DNA of 41,251 nucleotides from Helicobacteraceae bacterium (GCA_013138865.1 WTBY01000043.1:1-41251), one strand, 5' to 3'; positions 18,953 to 28,619 are shown, numbered from the stretch's first letter. Notes: a model not told the origin generated them from the sequence alone. Program-made: numbers and translations.

Positions 18953-19299
18953 TTGGTATAGACCTTATTAAGGTTGAACGTATGAAGCGCTTAATGGAGC
19001 GCTTTAACGATAAAGCTCTACAAAAATTTTTAAATCCTTCAGAAATAAAACTTATTAAGAATCATAAAACAGCATCAGGTTTTTGGGCAGCTAAAGAGGC
19101 TTGCTCTAAAGCATTAGGGACTGGTATAGGCTCTGAATGTAGTTTTCATGATATAGAGATCTCAAAAACACTTAAAGGTGCACCAGTTATTACTTTAAGT
19201 GAAAAAATTGTTAAGAAGTTTAGTATTGAAGATGTATCACTATCTATTACACATGATGGTGATTATGCGATTGCAGTTGTTGCTATACAGAGAGTTTAA
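18949..19299 (+). CDS. acpS: Holo-[acyl-carrier-protein] synthase
   Basis: The 116-residue protein carries the AcpS motifs GIDLIKVERM (metal-binding Asp5) and FWAAKEACSKALGTG, and the late SITHDGDYAIA segment. It transfers 4'-phosphopantetheine from CoA to apo-ACP for fatty acid synthesis. The GTG start overlaps the fliL stop, so translation is probably coupled. The gene is convergent with thiS. Confidence 0.95.
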   Translation: MIGIDLIKVERMKRLMERFNDKALQKFLNPSEIKLIKNHKTASGFWAAKEACSKALGTGIGSECSFHDIEISKTLKGAPVITLSEKIVKKFSIEDVSLSITHDGDYAIAVVAIQRV

Positions 19300-19317
19300 A
19301 AGGTTGTAAACTCAACC
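19292..19317. terminator. Two mutually exclusive hairpins between convergent acpS and thiS
   Basis: GAGTTTA (19292-19298) pairs with TAAACTC (19307-19313), while GGTTG (19302-19306) pairs with CAACC (19313-19317). The arms overlap, so only one can form at a time. The structure spans the acpS stop and ends at the last thiS codons. It probably ends transcription weakly in both directions. Confidence 0.4.
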
Positions 19318-19512
19318 ACCACCTACAAAATCAAGCAGCTCTATTTTATCATTTTCATTTAAAATAGAGTTACCCCATTCATTTTGTTTAACAATATTCA
19401 TATTTACAGCAGCTGCCATAATTTGTGACTCTAAGTTAAGTTCTTGAATAAACTTTAAAAGTGTTATAGAATCTTTAACCTCTTTTTTGTCACCATTAAT
19501 AATGACTATCAT
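19312..19512 (-). CDS. thiS: Sulfur carrier protein ThiS
   Basis: The 66-residue protein has the beta-grasp ubiquitin-like pattern and ends VGGG, the Gly-Gly tail that ThiF adenylates and that becomes a thiocarboxylate to supply sulfur for the thiamine thiazole ring. Other thi genes are not in the window. Its ATG overlaps the stop of the upstream gene by four bases. Confidence 0.9.
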   Translation of the reverse strand: MIVIINGDKKEVKDSITLLKFIQELNLESQIMAAAVNMNIVKQNEWGNSILNENDKIELLDFVGGG

Positions 19513-20267
19513 TTCTTAGGAACCCTTTTGAAGCTCATAGGTTTTTTATTTCTATTAAAGTCAGGTTTTTCTCTTGGTTCTTCATCTTTCTTACCAAAAG
19601 GTTTATTTTTTGGTGTACCATCATATTGGTGGTTACGATCACCAGTTTTTCCAGAGAACATAGCTTTATCATTCTCATCTCTACCCATATATTTAGACTC
19701 TTTTTTCTCTTTCTTTTCCCAAGGTTTGCGATCGCCACCTTTTTTAGAACTAAAGTCTCTCTCTTTAGGGCGATCACCACTACTGTTTTCCCAAGGACGA
19801 CGTTCTTCTTCAATAGTGATTGTTGACTCTCTTTTAAACTTTGGTCTTGCTGCTTCTTCGATATCCATATCTACTTTAGGTTCATAACCAGTAATGATCT
19901 CTTGAATAAGTGTACGACCTAAAAGACCTTCTATCTCGTAACGTTTAGGTTGCTCTATTGGATCAACTAAAATAAGTGCTACATCAGATGCATATACAAG
20001 TCTTTCTATGTATGTCTTAGGGTTTTCAGGAAGATCATAACTAATTAAAAGATCAAATTTTTGATCTTTTAAATCTTTAATATCTACATCATTTGAGGTA
20101 GTAACTTGTTCATTATTAACATTTAGTATATTCTCAGAGCTAATAATTAATATATTTGAATCACTATTTCTTAATATTAACTGTTCTAAAAGAGCATCTT
20201 TTCTACTATTTATACATGGGTGAATACGGTGGTTGTGTCTTTTGACAGAGATTAGATCAGCTAACAT
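19509..20267 (-). CDS. Helicase C-terminal-domain-like protein with a disordered basic tail
   Basis: The 252-residue protein begins with about 125 residues that resemble the second RecA-like domain of a DEAD-box helicase: FDLLISYDLPENPKTYIERL echoes the INYDLP-x6-Y-x-HR region. The HRIGRxGR arginine-finger motif is replaced (RLVYASDVAL) and the first RecA domain with Walker motifs is absent, so it should not be an active helicase. Residues 140-252 are a Lys/Arg/Asp-rich, Gly-containing disordered tail with repeated RPWE/KPWEK segments, typical of RNA-binding tails. AAAGGA precedes the ATG. Translation is coupled to thiS. The function is unknown. Confidence 0.65.
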   Translation of the reverse strand: MLADLISVKRHNHRIHPCINSRKDALLEQLILRNSDSNILIISSENILNVNNEQVTTSNDVDIKDLKDQKFDLLISYDLPENPKTYIERLVYASDVALILVDPIEQPKRYEIEGLLGRTLIQEIITGYEPKVDMDIEEAARPKFKRESTITIEEERRPWENSSGDRPKERDFSSKKGGDRKPWEKKEKKESKYMGRDENDKAMFSGKTGDRNHQYDGTPKNKPFGKKDEEPREKPDFNRNKKPMSFKRVPKK

Positions 20268-20349
20268 TAATATCCTTTTATATGCGAAGTATACCTAAAA
20301 ACTATAATTTTGATAGAATTAGGTAAAAAAATGAAGATTGGTATTATTG

Positions 20350-21243
20350 ATGAATATAGAGCAAATAAAAGAAGAGCGTAAAAAATGGATGACATGGAAA
20401 AATATAGCTCCACTTCGTCAAAAACTAGATGAACTCAAAAAGTATGAATGTGATGTTGAGCTAGGTGATACTATTAAAATAACAGCTAAAAATGAAGTTG
20501 ATCATGAAAAAATAGAAGAGATGGCAAAAGCACTTATGCCTTGGCGCAAAGGTCCTTTTGATATGTTTGGACTATTTATAGATACTGAGTGGCAGAGTTT
20601 TATGAAATATAACTTATTGCGACCATATTTTAACCTTGAAGGAAAAAAAGTAGCAGACATAGGTTGTAATAATGGTTACTATATGTTTAAAATGCTTGAA
20701 GATAAACCTGAGTTACTTGTAGGGTTTGATCCGTCTGCTGTTTATAAAACACAGTTTGACTTTATTAACCATTATGTAAAAAGTGATATTGTTTATGAAC
20801 TTTTAGGAGTTGAACACTTACCATCTTATGAGACTAAATTTGACACTATTTTTTGTTTGGGCGTTCTCTACCATAGAAGTGATCCTGTTGCAATGCTTAA
20901 ACAACTTTTTAAAGCATTAGAAAAAGATGGAGAGGTTATTCTTGATACTTTTATGATCGATGGAGAAGATGAGATGGCACTATGTCCAGAGGGTAAATAC
21001 TCGAAAATACCTAATATTTACTTTGTACCTACTATTAAGGCTTTGAAAAACTGGTGCTCTCGTGCTGGTTTTAACAGTTTTGAAGTTTTAACAACAGCGG
21101 TTACAACTATGGATGAGCAGAGAAAAACTTCTTGGATTGAAGGTGAGTCTCTTGAAAACTTTTTAGATCCTGTCGATACTAGTAAAACAGTAGAAGGCTA
21201 CCCCGCACCTAAACGAGTATATGTAAAGCTAAAGCAGGAGTAG
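20350..21243 (+). CDS. cmoB: tRNA U34 carboxymethyltransferase CmoB
   Basis: The protein of about 297 residues has the CmoB signature [19 protein letters not shown] followed by the SAM-binding motif [12 protein letters not shown] and the [10 protein letters not shown] segment. CmoB uses carboxy-SAM (made by CmoA) to convert ho5U34 to cmo5U34 in tRNAs that read four-fold codon boxes. The ATG at 20350 is chosen; four upstream codons from a TTG are also open. The Shine-Dalgarno is weak for both. The C-terminal AYKRVYVKL-type ending is present ([13 protein letters not shown]). Confidence 0.93.
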   Translation: MNIEQIKEERKKWMTWKNIAPLRQKLDELKKYECDVELGDTIKITAKNEVDHEKIEEMAKALMPWRKGPFDMFGLFIDTEWQSFMKYNLLRPYFNLEGKKVADIGCNNGYYMFKMLEDKPELLVGFDPSAVYKTQFDFINHYVKSDIVYELLGVEHLPSYETKFDTIFCLGVLYHRSDPVAMLKQLFKALEKDGEVILDTFMIDGEDEMALCPEGKYSKIPNIYFVPTIKALKNWCSRAGFNSFEVLTTAVTTMDEQRKTSWIEGESLENFLDPVDTSKTVEGYPAPKRVYVKLKQE

Positions 21244-21264
21244 TCTTAAAACAAGAGGTTTAAG

Positions 21265-21777
21265 ATGCTAAAAGGTCTAGACGGTACAGAAGAAAAATAC
21301 GAAGAGAGTCCCGAAGAAGATTTTGGTGACGAAGTACTACTAAATACTCATGCAGATGTATCTTCTATGTTATTTGGTGAGATTGAGAAATTAGCTGATG
21401 GACACTCTTTGGTTCGATTACAAACAACTTCAATTATGACTACTGACAAGAGTGGTATGATTCACTCTGGTTTTCTATTTAATTCAGCTGATTATGCTGC
21501 TATGATTTCTATTAATGAAAGAAATGTTATTTTAATAGGTTCTAGTACAACTTTCTTCTCACCAGTTAGACTTGGAGATGTTGTTGAATTTGAAGCAACA
21601 GTCCGTCATAAAGAGGGACGAAAACGAGATATAAGTGTTGTGGGAACCGTTGAGGGAATAAAAGTTTTTAAAGGCGAGTTCAGGGTTGTAATTACTGATA
21701 CTCATATATTAAATATAGACCTTATTGGTATTGTTGAAAAAGGTATAGGCAGAAAAATAGAACAAGATAGAATTTAA
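21265..21777 (+). CDS. Hotdog-fold thioesterase-like protein
   Basis: The 170-residue protein has an acidic N-terminal extension, then a hotdog domain: MIHSGFLFNSADYAAMISIN resembles the HGG-x-x-x-x-x-D-x-A helix of PaaI/FapR-type thioesterases, followed by the strand VILIGSSTTFFSPVRLGD and the VEFEATVRHKEGRKRDISV sheet. A substrate is probably acyl-CoA or acyl-ACP but cannot be named. AGAGG precedes the ATG. It lies 22 bp after cmoB and may be co-transcribed. Confidence 0.75.
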   Translation: MLKGLDGTEEKYEESPEEDFGDEVLLNTHADVSSMLFGEIEKLADGHSLVRLQTTSIMTTDKSGMIHSGFLFNSADYAAMISINERNVILIGSSTTFFSPVRLGDVVEFEATVRHKEGRKRDISVVGTVEGIKVFKGEFRVVITDTHILNIDLIGIVEKGIGRKIEQDRI

Positions 21778-21794
21778 CTCTATCTAACTTGTTC
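21760..21794 (-). terminator. Terminator hairpin for the minus-strand MBL hydrolase gene
   Basis: GAACAAG (21760-21766) pairs with CTTGTTC (21788-21794), with an inner ATAG/CTAT pair. On the minus strand the stem is followed by TATTTTTCT, a U-rich tract. The left arm is inside the 3' end of the thioesterase gene, so two convergent genes share the structure. Confidence 0.55.
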
Positions 21795-22376
21795 TAACCA
21801 AAAAGATACATTACGTTGTTCCTCTTTTATAGATGTAGCTTCACCATGACCTGGATATATTATTCGATCATAATCTAAAAGTTTAAATTTTTTAAGACTC
21901 TCTCTCATATCTTGAGCACTCGAAAATGGGAAGTCCCATCTACCAATAGAGCCTTTAAAAATAAAATCTCCACTAAACATAGCTTCGCCAATTTCGATCA
22001 CACTACAACCAGGTGTATGTCCAGGAAAGTGAGTAAACTTTACTTTAATACCATCTACGTCGACCTCTTCATCACCCTCTATGGCAAAGTTTGGGTAGGA
22101 TGATTGAAGTTCTGGAAAAAATTCAGACTTTTCTAACATAAAAGCATCATCTTTGGGAGCATATATAGGAACACCTAGTTTCTCATGGAGTTCAGCATTG
22201 CACCAAACATGATCAAAATGTCCATGAGTATTCAAAATAGCAACAGGGTTCGTAGTATTGGCTATAACCCATGAAGTCGATTCAACGCCTGGATCAATAA
22301 TAAGATCTTTTTTATCAATAGTAACTATATAACAGTTTGTTTGATACTCACCCATAGGTTGTCTTTTAATATCCAT
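21780..22376 (-). CDS. Metallo-beta-lactamase-fold hydrolase, glyoxalase II-like
   Basis: The 198-residue protein has the full dinuclear metal set of the MBL superfamily: THGHFDH (H51, H53, D55, H56), H120 in FPGHTPG, D137 in FSGDFIF and H177 in YPGHGE. The length and motif order match the YcbL/glyoxalase II-like group, which hydrolyse thioesters such as S-lactoylglutathione; some relatives act on persulfides. The exact substrate is not determinable. It is divergent from the large subtilase gene. Confidence 0.85.
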   Translation of the reverse strand: MDIKRQPMGEYQTNCYIVTIDKKDLIIDPGVESTSWVIANTTNPVAILNTHGHFDHVWCNAELHEKLGVPIYAPKDDAFMLEKSEFFPELQSSYPNFAIEGDEEVDVDGIKVKFTHFPGHTPGCSVIEIGEAMFSGDFIFKGSIGRWDFPFSSAQDMRESLKKFKLLDYDRIIYPGHGEATSIKEEQRNVSFWLEQVR

Positions 22377-22499
22377 AAAATCTCACTTTTTATCAAATTA
22401 TAGCAAAATACTTTTTTAAACAAAAAAGAATAATTAAATTAAATATTACTTAAATATACTAATAATATTAAACTAATTAATATTTTAAGATATGATTTA

Positions 22500-22528
22500 T
22501 TTACTATTTACTCTCTTTAGAGTATAAT
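22500..22528 (+). promoter_or_regulatory. Promoter for the subtilase lipoprotein gene
   Basis: TTTACT (22500-22505) and TATAAT (22523-22528) are separated by 17 bp, with a small hairpin (ACTCT-CTTT-AGAGT) in the spacer. The start would be near 22535, giving a 45-nt leader before AAAGGA and the ATG at 22580. Confidence 0.5.
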
Positions 22529-22579
22529 GTTACATAAAACTATCAATATGTCGTTATATCGATTATAAAAGGACTTATA

Positions 22580-25500
22580 ATGAGACTAAAAAAGTTATAT
22601 TTTTTTCTACCTATTTTATTTATTTTCCTAGGATGTGGAACAACAAATGGGAATGTTTCTAGTAACACTACTAGCGCTAGTACAGCATCGGGAACGAGTG
22701 GTGTAGTATCTGATCCATATATATCAGATGCAGTATTTTTTTGGGATAAAAATAAAAATGGAACCCAAGAAGGCAATGAAGCCATTTCAACTAAGAGTAA
22801 TGAAAAAGGTGTATTTACTTTTAGTGTAGAAGTTGCAGTTGGCGAAGAGATCGTTATGACAACGTCAAATAGAGGTATACATAATGGAGAAGCTTATACG
22901 GGTCAGCTAAAATCAATAATTACTGCAGGTGCTGTTGTCTCTCCTTTAACAACATTAGAATATGAGTATAAAGATGATTCCAATGCTTTAGCAACAATGC
23001 TTTCGACTTTAGGAATAACTACAGATGATATTCATAAAGACCCTATGGCAAGTGGTGGAACAATTGATCCAAAGCTTATGAAAGCATCAATAGCAGCTGA
23101 CACTTATTTAAAGTTAGAAAATAAGGCGGGAATAACAACATTAAAAGATATAAAAGCTATTATAGATGAAGCAATAGGCAATGATGTTGATTTAGACAAT
23201 ATTAAAGCTACAGTATCTATAGCAAACTTTATGACCAAAGACGGAAATTTAACTAACTTAAAAATATTTAAAAATAAAACATCAGAAATTGCTGCCGCTA
23301 AAGAAAAAGTTAAACCAGACTCAGATGGTAAACCAAAGAAACTATCTTATAACGGTACATTTAGTGGTGTAGAAGCTAAACCAGATTTTGGTACATTAAA
23401 AAAATTATTAGTCTCATTTTCAGCTACTCCAACGTTAAGTAAAGAGTCTTCTATTAGTATGGACCTAAATATATCTACTAGTGATACCGTTACGTGGAGT
23501 GTACTTAAAGAACCAACTAAAGGTACTCTAAAACTAGTAGTTTCAAGCGATCAAAAGAGTGTTACTTTTACACCTTCAGAAGTAGGGGCTTTTGAACTAA
23601 AAGTAGATTTGTCAAATAGTACTTCATCATCATCTAGAATTATTACATTTGGTGTTGCAAAAGTTTTAGCGTTAAGTATGCAAAATATTAAAGAAGAGAA
23701 AACTGATGCAGTTTCAAAAAACCTTGGAGATATTGAAGGAACAGCAATTAATCTTGATGAGAGTAAATCTTATTTATGGTTATTCTCAACAACAAGTAAC
23801 AATGAAGCTGCACTAAAAACACTCTTAACTAGTAGTAATTTTAAATCAGTAGGCTATGACTCTACAAAGGGTCTTCTTGTTGAGTATGATTCATCTGCTA
23901 GTAACATAGAGAGTGATTTGAGTTCACTTAAAGCAAACTCAGGCATCTCAACTTTAAGTACTGCAACAATTGGTAAAATTGATAACCAATCTTGGGTATA
24001 CTCTAAAACATTAACTGAAGCACAAATTACAGCTATTGTTGAAAAAGATGCTTATAGTGCTTTCACTAAAAAAGGTTTTGATTCGCTAAATGGTGTGTTA
24101 GTTCAATATACACCAGGTTCAGCTGCAAAAGAGCAATTAGCTTCTATAAAACTTGAACTAAATATAGATGATGTAAATAGTCGTGTTTATTTTGGTCAAG
24201 ACTCTATTGGCTCTTTTGCACTTTATCCTGATGATAATGGCGCATTTAATGATGGTGGTGCAAACTGGCACTTAGAGAGTATTAATATGCCAGAAGCTTG
24301 GGAGTACTCAACAGGAAGCGATGACTTTTTAATAGGTGTTTGCGACGGTGGTTTTGATAATAAACATTTAGATGCAGTTGGAAGATTTGCCGCTATTTTA
24401 AACTCACAAAAAAGTGATCACGGTTTAGGTGTTGCTGGTGCATTTGCTGCAAATAGTAACAACGGTATAGGTATCTCTGGAATTAACTGGACTACCCAAG
24501 TTATAGCTGGTTACATGAATAGTGGTAACTGTATAGTGGATGTTATTGAGACTGTTAAAGATTCTAAAGAGGTTAAATTAATTAATAACTCTTGGGGACA
24601 ACACCTTCCCTCAACATTTGACCCAACTAATGCTTCGATCGCACAGTCTAGGTTAAAACAACTACACTACTACTCAGCACACTATAGACAAGTTGTAAAA
24701 CATTACTCTGAAAAGCTATTTTTATGGGCTGCTGGTAATGGAGTTGGTAATGGCCTTTCTAAAACAGGCTTTTATGGTGTTGACGCTAAGTTTGATAATG
24801 GGGCACTTCAGTATAAAAATGAAATTTTAAATAAGTTAGATAACTTAATAATAGTTGCTGCTGTTGACAATGATAATAAACTAACATATTACAGTGAATA
24901 TGGAGAGTCCGTAGATATAGCAGCACCTACTCATTTTGACTCTTTAGCGCTTAATAATAAAATTTATAAATCTTTTGGTGGAACTTCTGCTGCAACACCT
25001 GTTGTAACTGGTGTCGCATCACTTATTTTTTCTATTAACCCTAATTTGAGCGGTGCTCAAGTTAAACAAATTTTAGTAGATAGTGCAACTACTAAAATAA
25101 CAGAGCGTCAACAAACTCCTTATAACAAAACAGGAGAAACTTTAGCACACCCAATTCCATACTTAAATGCTCAAAAAGCTCTTGAAATGGCAACAGCAAC
25201 AGTAAGTGGAAAAGTTCATGCAGTAGCTAAGATAGAGAGCATAAGTACTCCAACGCTTAAGTTGGACTTTTCTACATTTAATTCTAAATATAGTATAGAG
25301 TCTATTGCAAGTAATGTGAAAAGTTCTTTAACAAATAGTGGTTATGGTAGTCTAAATAGTGCTTCTAGTGATACAAATATATTAACTATAACACTAGATC
25401 CAAATAAAAGATTTCATGAAATAACTTCTACACTAACTCTAAAGTATAACCCAACAGGTGAGAGTTCTACAATAGAGCATACGGAACTATTTAGTTATAG

Positions 25501-26767
25501 TGATGTAAATATTACTACACTAAATAGTATGACATTAGATGAGTTAAGTTCAACAGACCTTAGTGTTACAATGCTAAATTCAGATGGTAGTGCAAAGAGT
25601 GTAACTACTGATGCAAATGCAAATGCTAAAATATATTTGCAAGAAGGAAATTATCGAATTAGCAGTAATAAGGCTGGTTTTTTACCTTCTGCAAAAGATA
25701 TAACTATTCAAAAAGAGAGTTCACAAAGCATAGATATTTTCTTAACTGGAACATCACAAAGTACACTTGGTACTCTAAGTGGTATAGTAAGTCAAGAAGA
25801 TGGTATAGGTATGCCAGGTGCTACTGTACGTATCTCTGGTGGAGCTTTAACGCAAGGCTACTTTGCTTCTGCTGTAACTAATGAAATCGGATATTATAAA
25901 ATAACTCAAATAGACAAAATTGGTAATGATGGAGAAACTCCTATTGTTGATTTTAACCTCTCTGTATCACTTATGAGTTATGAAGATATTCTTCGTGAAG
26001 AGGTTATCGTTTTAGCAGGTAAAGAGCTAAGCGAAAACTTTACTTTAATTCAAGAAGAGACAATTGCAGATAGTGAATTTATTTTCATAGATGATTTAGA
26101 AGGTGATGTAAGTGATTGGAATGCAACAGGTTTATGGCACCAACAAAACTTTTCTACAACTGATATAAATAATACTTTTGTAGATGCTAATAATACTGCA
26201 CTATCACCAGATGAGAAACTAAGAGGTTCACTTCCAACTGCTGCAAGTGGTTCTGAAGCTTTTTGGTGTGGTTCATCAGATACTGGTTCTTATATAGGAA
26301 CAGCTCATGCAACACAATCAACACTACCTGATAATACATCATCAGGTGGTAGATCAACAGTAGAAATTGATGCTAATTTAACAACTCCAGCTTTTAGTAT
26401 TCCTGCTAATATAAGTGCAACATTTAGTTTTGCTACATGGTGGGAGATAGAGGGGCAAGACCCTAGTCTTGACTACGATCGTATGAGAGTTTATGTTATT
26501 CAAGCTGATGGAACTACAACAGAGGTGAAAAAATTAAACCCACAGATTGCGCCAAAAATAGATCCTAGAAAAAAGAAAAACTTCTCAACAGCAGGGTTTA
26601 ATAGAGCACCTATCTGGTCTAAAGAGGAGATCAACTTGAGCTCTTATGCAGGTGAAACTATTAAAGTAATGTTCCGTTTTGATACTAGAGATGGACTATA
26701 CAACGGTTTTAGAGGTTGGATCATAGACTACGTAAGAGTTTATAATAACAAACTGTTTAATAAGTAG
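22580..26767 (+). CDS. Large secreted S8 (subtilisin-family) peptidase lipoprotein
   Basis: The 1395-residue precursor starts with a lipoprotein signal (hydrophobic core, lipobox FLGC). Residues 50-130 contain a D-x-N-x-N-G acidic loop followed by a domain common in surface lipoproteins (WDKNKNGTQEG). A cadherin-like beta region follows around 280-370. The S8 protease domain spans about 570-880 with the triad D589 (CDGGFD), H614 (DHGLGVAG) and S803 (GTSAATP), and the oxyanion Asn near 720 (AAGNG). C-terminal modules are a carboxypeptidase-regulatory-like beta domain (GTLSGIVSQEDGIGMPGATV) and a final MAM-like jelly-roll domain. It probably acts on extracellular or outer-membrane substrates; none can be named. 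AAAGGA precedes the ATG. Confidence 0.88.
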   Translation: MRLKKLYFFLPILFIFLGCGTTNGNVSSNTTSASTASGTSGVVSDPYISDAVFFWDKNKNGTQEGNEAISTKSNEKGVFTFSVEVAVGEEIVMTTSNRGIHNGEAYTGQLKSIITAGAVVSPLTTLEYEYKDDSNALATMLSTLGITTDDIHKDPMASGGTIDPKLMKASIAADTYLKLENKAGITTLKDIKAIIDEAIGNDVDLDNIKATVSIANFMTKDGNLTNLKIFKNKTSEIAAAKEKVKPDSDGKPKKLSYNGTFSGVEAKPDFGTLKKLLVSFSATPTLSKESSISMDLNISTSDTVTWSVLKEPTKGTLKLVVSSDQKSVTFTPSEVGAFELKVDLSNSTSSSSRIITFGVAKVLALSMQNIKEEKTDAVSKNLGDIEGTAINLDESKSYLWLFSTTSNNEAALKTLLTSSNFKSVGYDSTKGLLVEYDSSASNIESDLSSLKANSGISTLSTATIGKIDNQSWVYSKTLTEAQITAIVEKDAYSAFTKKGFDSLNGVLVQYTPGSAAKEQLASIKLELNIDDVNSRVYFGQDSIGSFALYPDDNGAFNDGGANWHLESINMPEAWEYSTGSDDFLIGVCDGGFDNKHLDAVGRFAAILNSQKSDHGLGVAGAFAANSNNGIGISGINWTTQVIAGYMNSGNCIVDVIETVKDSKEVKLINNSWGQHLPSTFDPTNASIAQSRLKQLHYYSAHYRQVVKHYSEKLFLWAAGNGVGNGLSKTGFYGVDAKFDNGALQYKNEILNKLDNLIIVAAVDNDNKLTYYSEYGESVDIAAPTHFDSLALNNKIYKSFGGTSAATPVVTGVASLIFSINPNLSGAQVKQILVDSATTKITERQQTPYNKTGETLAHPIPYLNAQKALEMATATVSGKVHAVAKIESISTPTLKLDFSTFNSKYSIESIASNVKSSLTNSGYGSLNSASSDTNILTITLDPNKRFHEITSTLTLKYNPTGESSTIEHTELFSYSDVNITTLNSMTLDELSSTDLSVTMLNSDGSAKSVTTDANANAKIYLQEGNYRISSNKAGFLPSAKDITIQKESSQSIDIFLTGTSQSTLGTLSGIVSQEDGIGMPGATVRISGGALTQGYFASAVTNEIGYYKITQIDKIGNDGETPIVDFNLSVSLMSYEDILREEVIVLAGKELSENFTLIQEETIADSEFIFIDDLEGDVSDWNATGLWHQQNFSTTDINNTFVDANNTALSPDEKLRGSLPTAASGSEAFWCGSSDTGSYIGTAHATQSTLPDNTSSGGRSTVEIDANLTTPAFSIPANISATFSFATWWEIEGQDPSLDYDRMRVYVIQADGTTTEVKKLNPQIAPKIDPRKKKNFSTAGFNRAPIWSKEEINLSSYAGETIKVMFRFDTRDGLYNGFRGWIIDYVRVYNNKLFNK

Positions 26768-26814
26768 AAAAATGTTATCATCTTGCTAACTTATTAAGAT
26801 AGCGAGATAATATA

Positions 26815-28050
26815 ATGGATAATTTTTTAAAAAAAGCTGCTGCTTCAGCAAGAGAGTTAAATGAGTTAAGTGCAAAAGTTAAAAATGCTGTTTTACTTGA
26901 AATGGCACAAGCACTTAGAGACAACACAGCAAAAATATTACAAGCAAATAGTATAGATATGAAAAATGCAGATGAGAATAACCTAACATCTGCACTTAAA
27001 GATCGTCTCTTTTTAGATGAAAGTAGAGTGGATGGTATGGCTGTCGCAATCGAAGAGATCTCTGCACTTAAAGAGCCAGTTGGTCGTGTACTTGATGGCT
27101 GGATGACTGATGACGGTCTAAAGATCGAGAAAGTCTCAGTTCCTATTGGTGTGATTGGAATTATCTATGAGTCTCGTCCAAATGTAACAAGTGATACAGC
27201 AGCTCTATGTTTTAAAAGTGCAAATGTTTGTGTACTAAAAGGTGGAAAAGAAGCGGAAGCGTCTAACGTTGCGATCGCAGAAGTCTTAAAAGAGGTACTT
27301 ATTAAAAATTCTCTCTCTCATGAGATGATCTCACTCCTACCAGATAGTTCACGTGAGGGTGTTGCTAAACTTATAAAAATGGATAAATATGTCGACTTAA
27401 TAGTTCCTCGTGGTGGAGAAGGACTTATTCGTTACGTTAGTGAGAATGCTTCAGTCCCCGTGGTTAAACATGACAAAGGTCAGTGTCATACATATATAGA
27501 CAAAGATGCAAATATAGATAATGCGATAAGAATAGCTATTAATGCTAAGTGTCAAAGAAGTGGTGTGTGTAACGCTATGGAGACTCTTTTAGTTGATAGT
27601 GCGATCGCAGAGTCACTACTTCCTAAAATAAAGAGTGCTTTTGACGCTGAAGGAACAGAGTTAAAAGGTTGTGATACTACCCGCAAAATTTTAAATGGTT
27701 TAGCTCACGCAGGAGATACAGAGTTTCATACAGAGTACTTAGCTAATATTTTAAATATACGTGTAGTTGATGGTGTTAGTGGTGCGATTGATCATATTAT
27801 AGAGTATGGTTCAGGTCACTCTGAAGCAATCATAAGTGAAAATATTACAACTGCTGAGAAATTTTTAAATGCGATCGATGCGGCAGCTGTTTATGTTAAT
27901 GCATCAACACGCTTTACTGATGGTGGAGCTTTTGGTTTTGGTGCTGAGGTTGGAATTAGTACTAACAAGCTTCATGCTCGTGGACCTATGGGTATAGAAG
28001 GACTTACAACTTATAAATTTAAAATATATGGATCTGGTCAAAGTCGTTGA
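26815..28050 (+). CDS. proA: Gamma-glutamyl phosphate reductase
   Basis: The 411-residue aldehyde-dehydrogenase-fold protein contains PIGVIGIIYESRPNVTSD, the catalytic-Cys region KCQRSGVCNAMETLL, and the C-terminal GPMGIEGLTTYKF that are diagnostic of ProA. It reduces glutamyl-5-phosphate to glutamate semialdehyde with NADPH in proline biosynthesis. The stop TGA overlaps the TTG start of the next gene. Confidence 0.97.
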   Translation: MDNFLKKAAASARELNELSAKVKNAVLLEMAQALRDNTAKILQANSIDMKNADENNLTSALKDRLFLDESRVDGMAVAIEEISALKEPVGRVLDGWMTDDGLKIEKVSVPIGVIGIIYESRPNVTSDTAALCFKSANVCVLKGGKEAEASNVAIAEVLKEVLIKNSLSHEMISLLPDSSREGVAKLIKMDKYVDLIVPRGGEGLIRYVSENASVPVVKHDKGQCHTYIDKDANIDNAIRIAINAKCQRSGVCNAMETLLVDSAIAESLLPKIKSAFDAEGTELKGCDTTRKILNGLAHAGDTEFHTEYLANILNIRVVDGVSGAIDHIIEYGSGHSEAIISENITTAEKFLNAIDAAAVYVNASTRFTDGGAFGFGAEVGISTNKLHARGPMGIEGLTTYKFKIYGSGQSR

Positions 28051-28619
28051 GCGAAATTTTAAACGTCTCAAATATAGACTTTGGTTACGATCGTGAGAAC
28101 CTTCTTTATAAAAACTTCTCTCTTACTTTAGAAATAGGGCAAATTAAAGCGATCGTCGGTAAAAGTGGAGTGGGTAAAAGTACTCTATTTGAGCTTATTT
28201 TAAAAAATATAGATCCTTTTAGTGGAACTATAAAAGCAGAAAATATTTCACAAGTATTTCAAGATCCTTACAGTTCATTTCACCCTAGTTTTACAATAAT
28301 TGATCAAATTAAAGATGTTGCTCCTATTGATGGAATAGATAAACTATGTGAGCAGATGAACTTGGAGAAAGATCTTTTAGAGGTACTACCACATAAACTA
28401 TCAGGTGGTCAACTACAACGTTGCTCCATCATAAGAGCAATGCTTATGAAGCCATCACTACTACTCCTTGATGAGCCAACATCTGCACTTGACAATATAA
28501 TTCAACTTGATGTTATGAAAATGTTAGTGAAAAATTTAGACACCATGGGTATGTTACTTATAACGCATGACCTTGACCTTGCTTCTTGGTGTGCAGATGA
28601 TATTATTGAGCTTTTTTAA
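28047..28619 (+). CDS. Orphan ABC-transporter ATP-binding protein, DppF/nickel-peptide type
   Basis: The 190-residue ATPase has Walker A GKSGVGKS (38-45), the Q-loop VFQDPYSSFHP, the signature LSGGQLQR, Walker B LLLLDEPTSA and the switch His in THD. The VFQDP-x-SSF-P Q-loop is typical of peptide/nickel transporters, but at 190 residues it is much shorter than the usual 260-330 and lacks the C-terminal oligopeptide domain. No permease or binding protein is nearby. The TTG start overlaps the proA stop by four bases; no strong Shine-Dalgarno is visible, so coupling is likely. Confidence 0.8.
   Translation: MSEILNVSNIDFGYDRENLLYKNFSLTLEIGQIKAIVGKSGVGKSTLFELILKNIDPFSGTIKAENISQVFQDPYSSFHPSFTIIDQIKDVAPIDGIDKLCEQMNLEKDLLEVLPHKLSGGQLQRCSIIRAMLMKPSLLLLDEPTSALDNIIQLDVMKMLVKNLDTMGMLLITHDLDLASWCADDIIELF

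Noticed and set aside
19528-19887. Several open frames around the tail of the helicase-like gene
   Set aside because: The region is low-complexity and stop-poor in several frames; only the minus-strand frame running from 20267 has a Shine-Dalgarno and a conserved N-terminal part.
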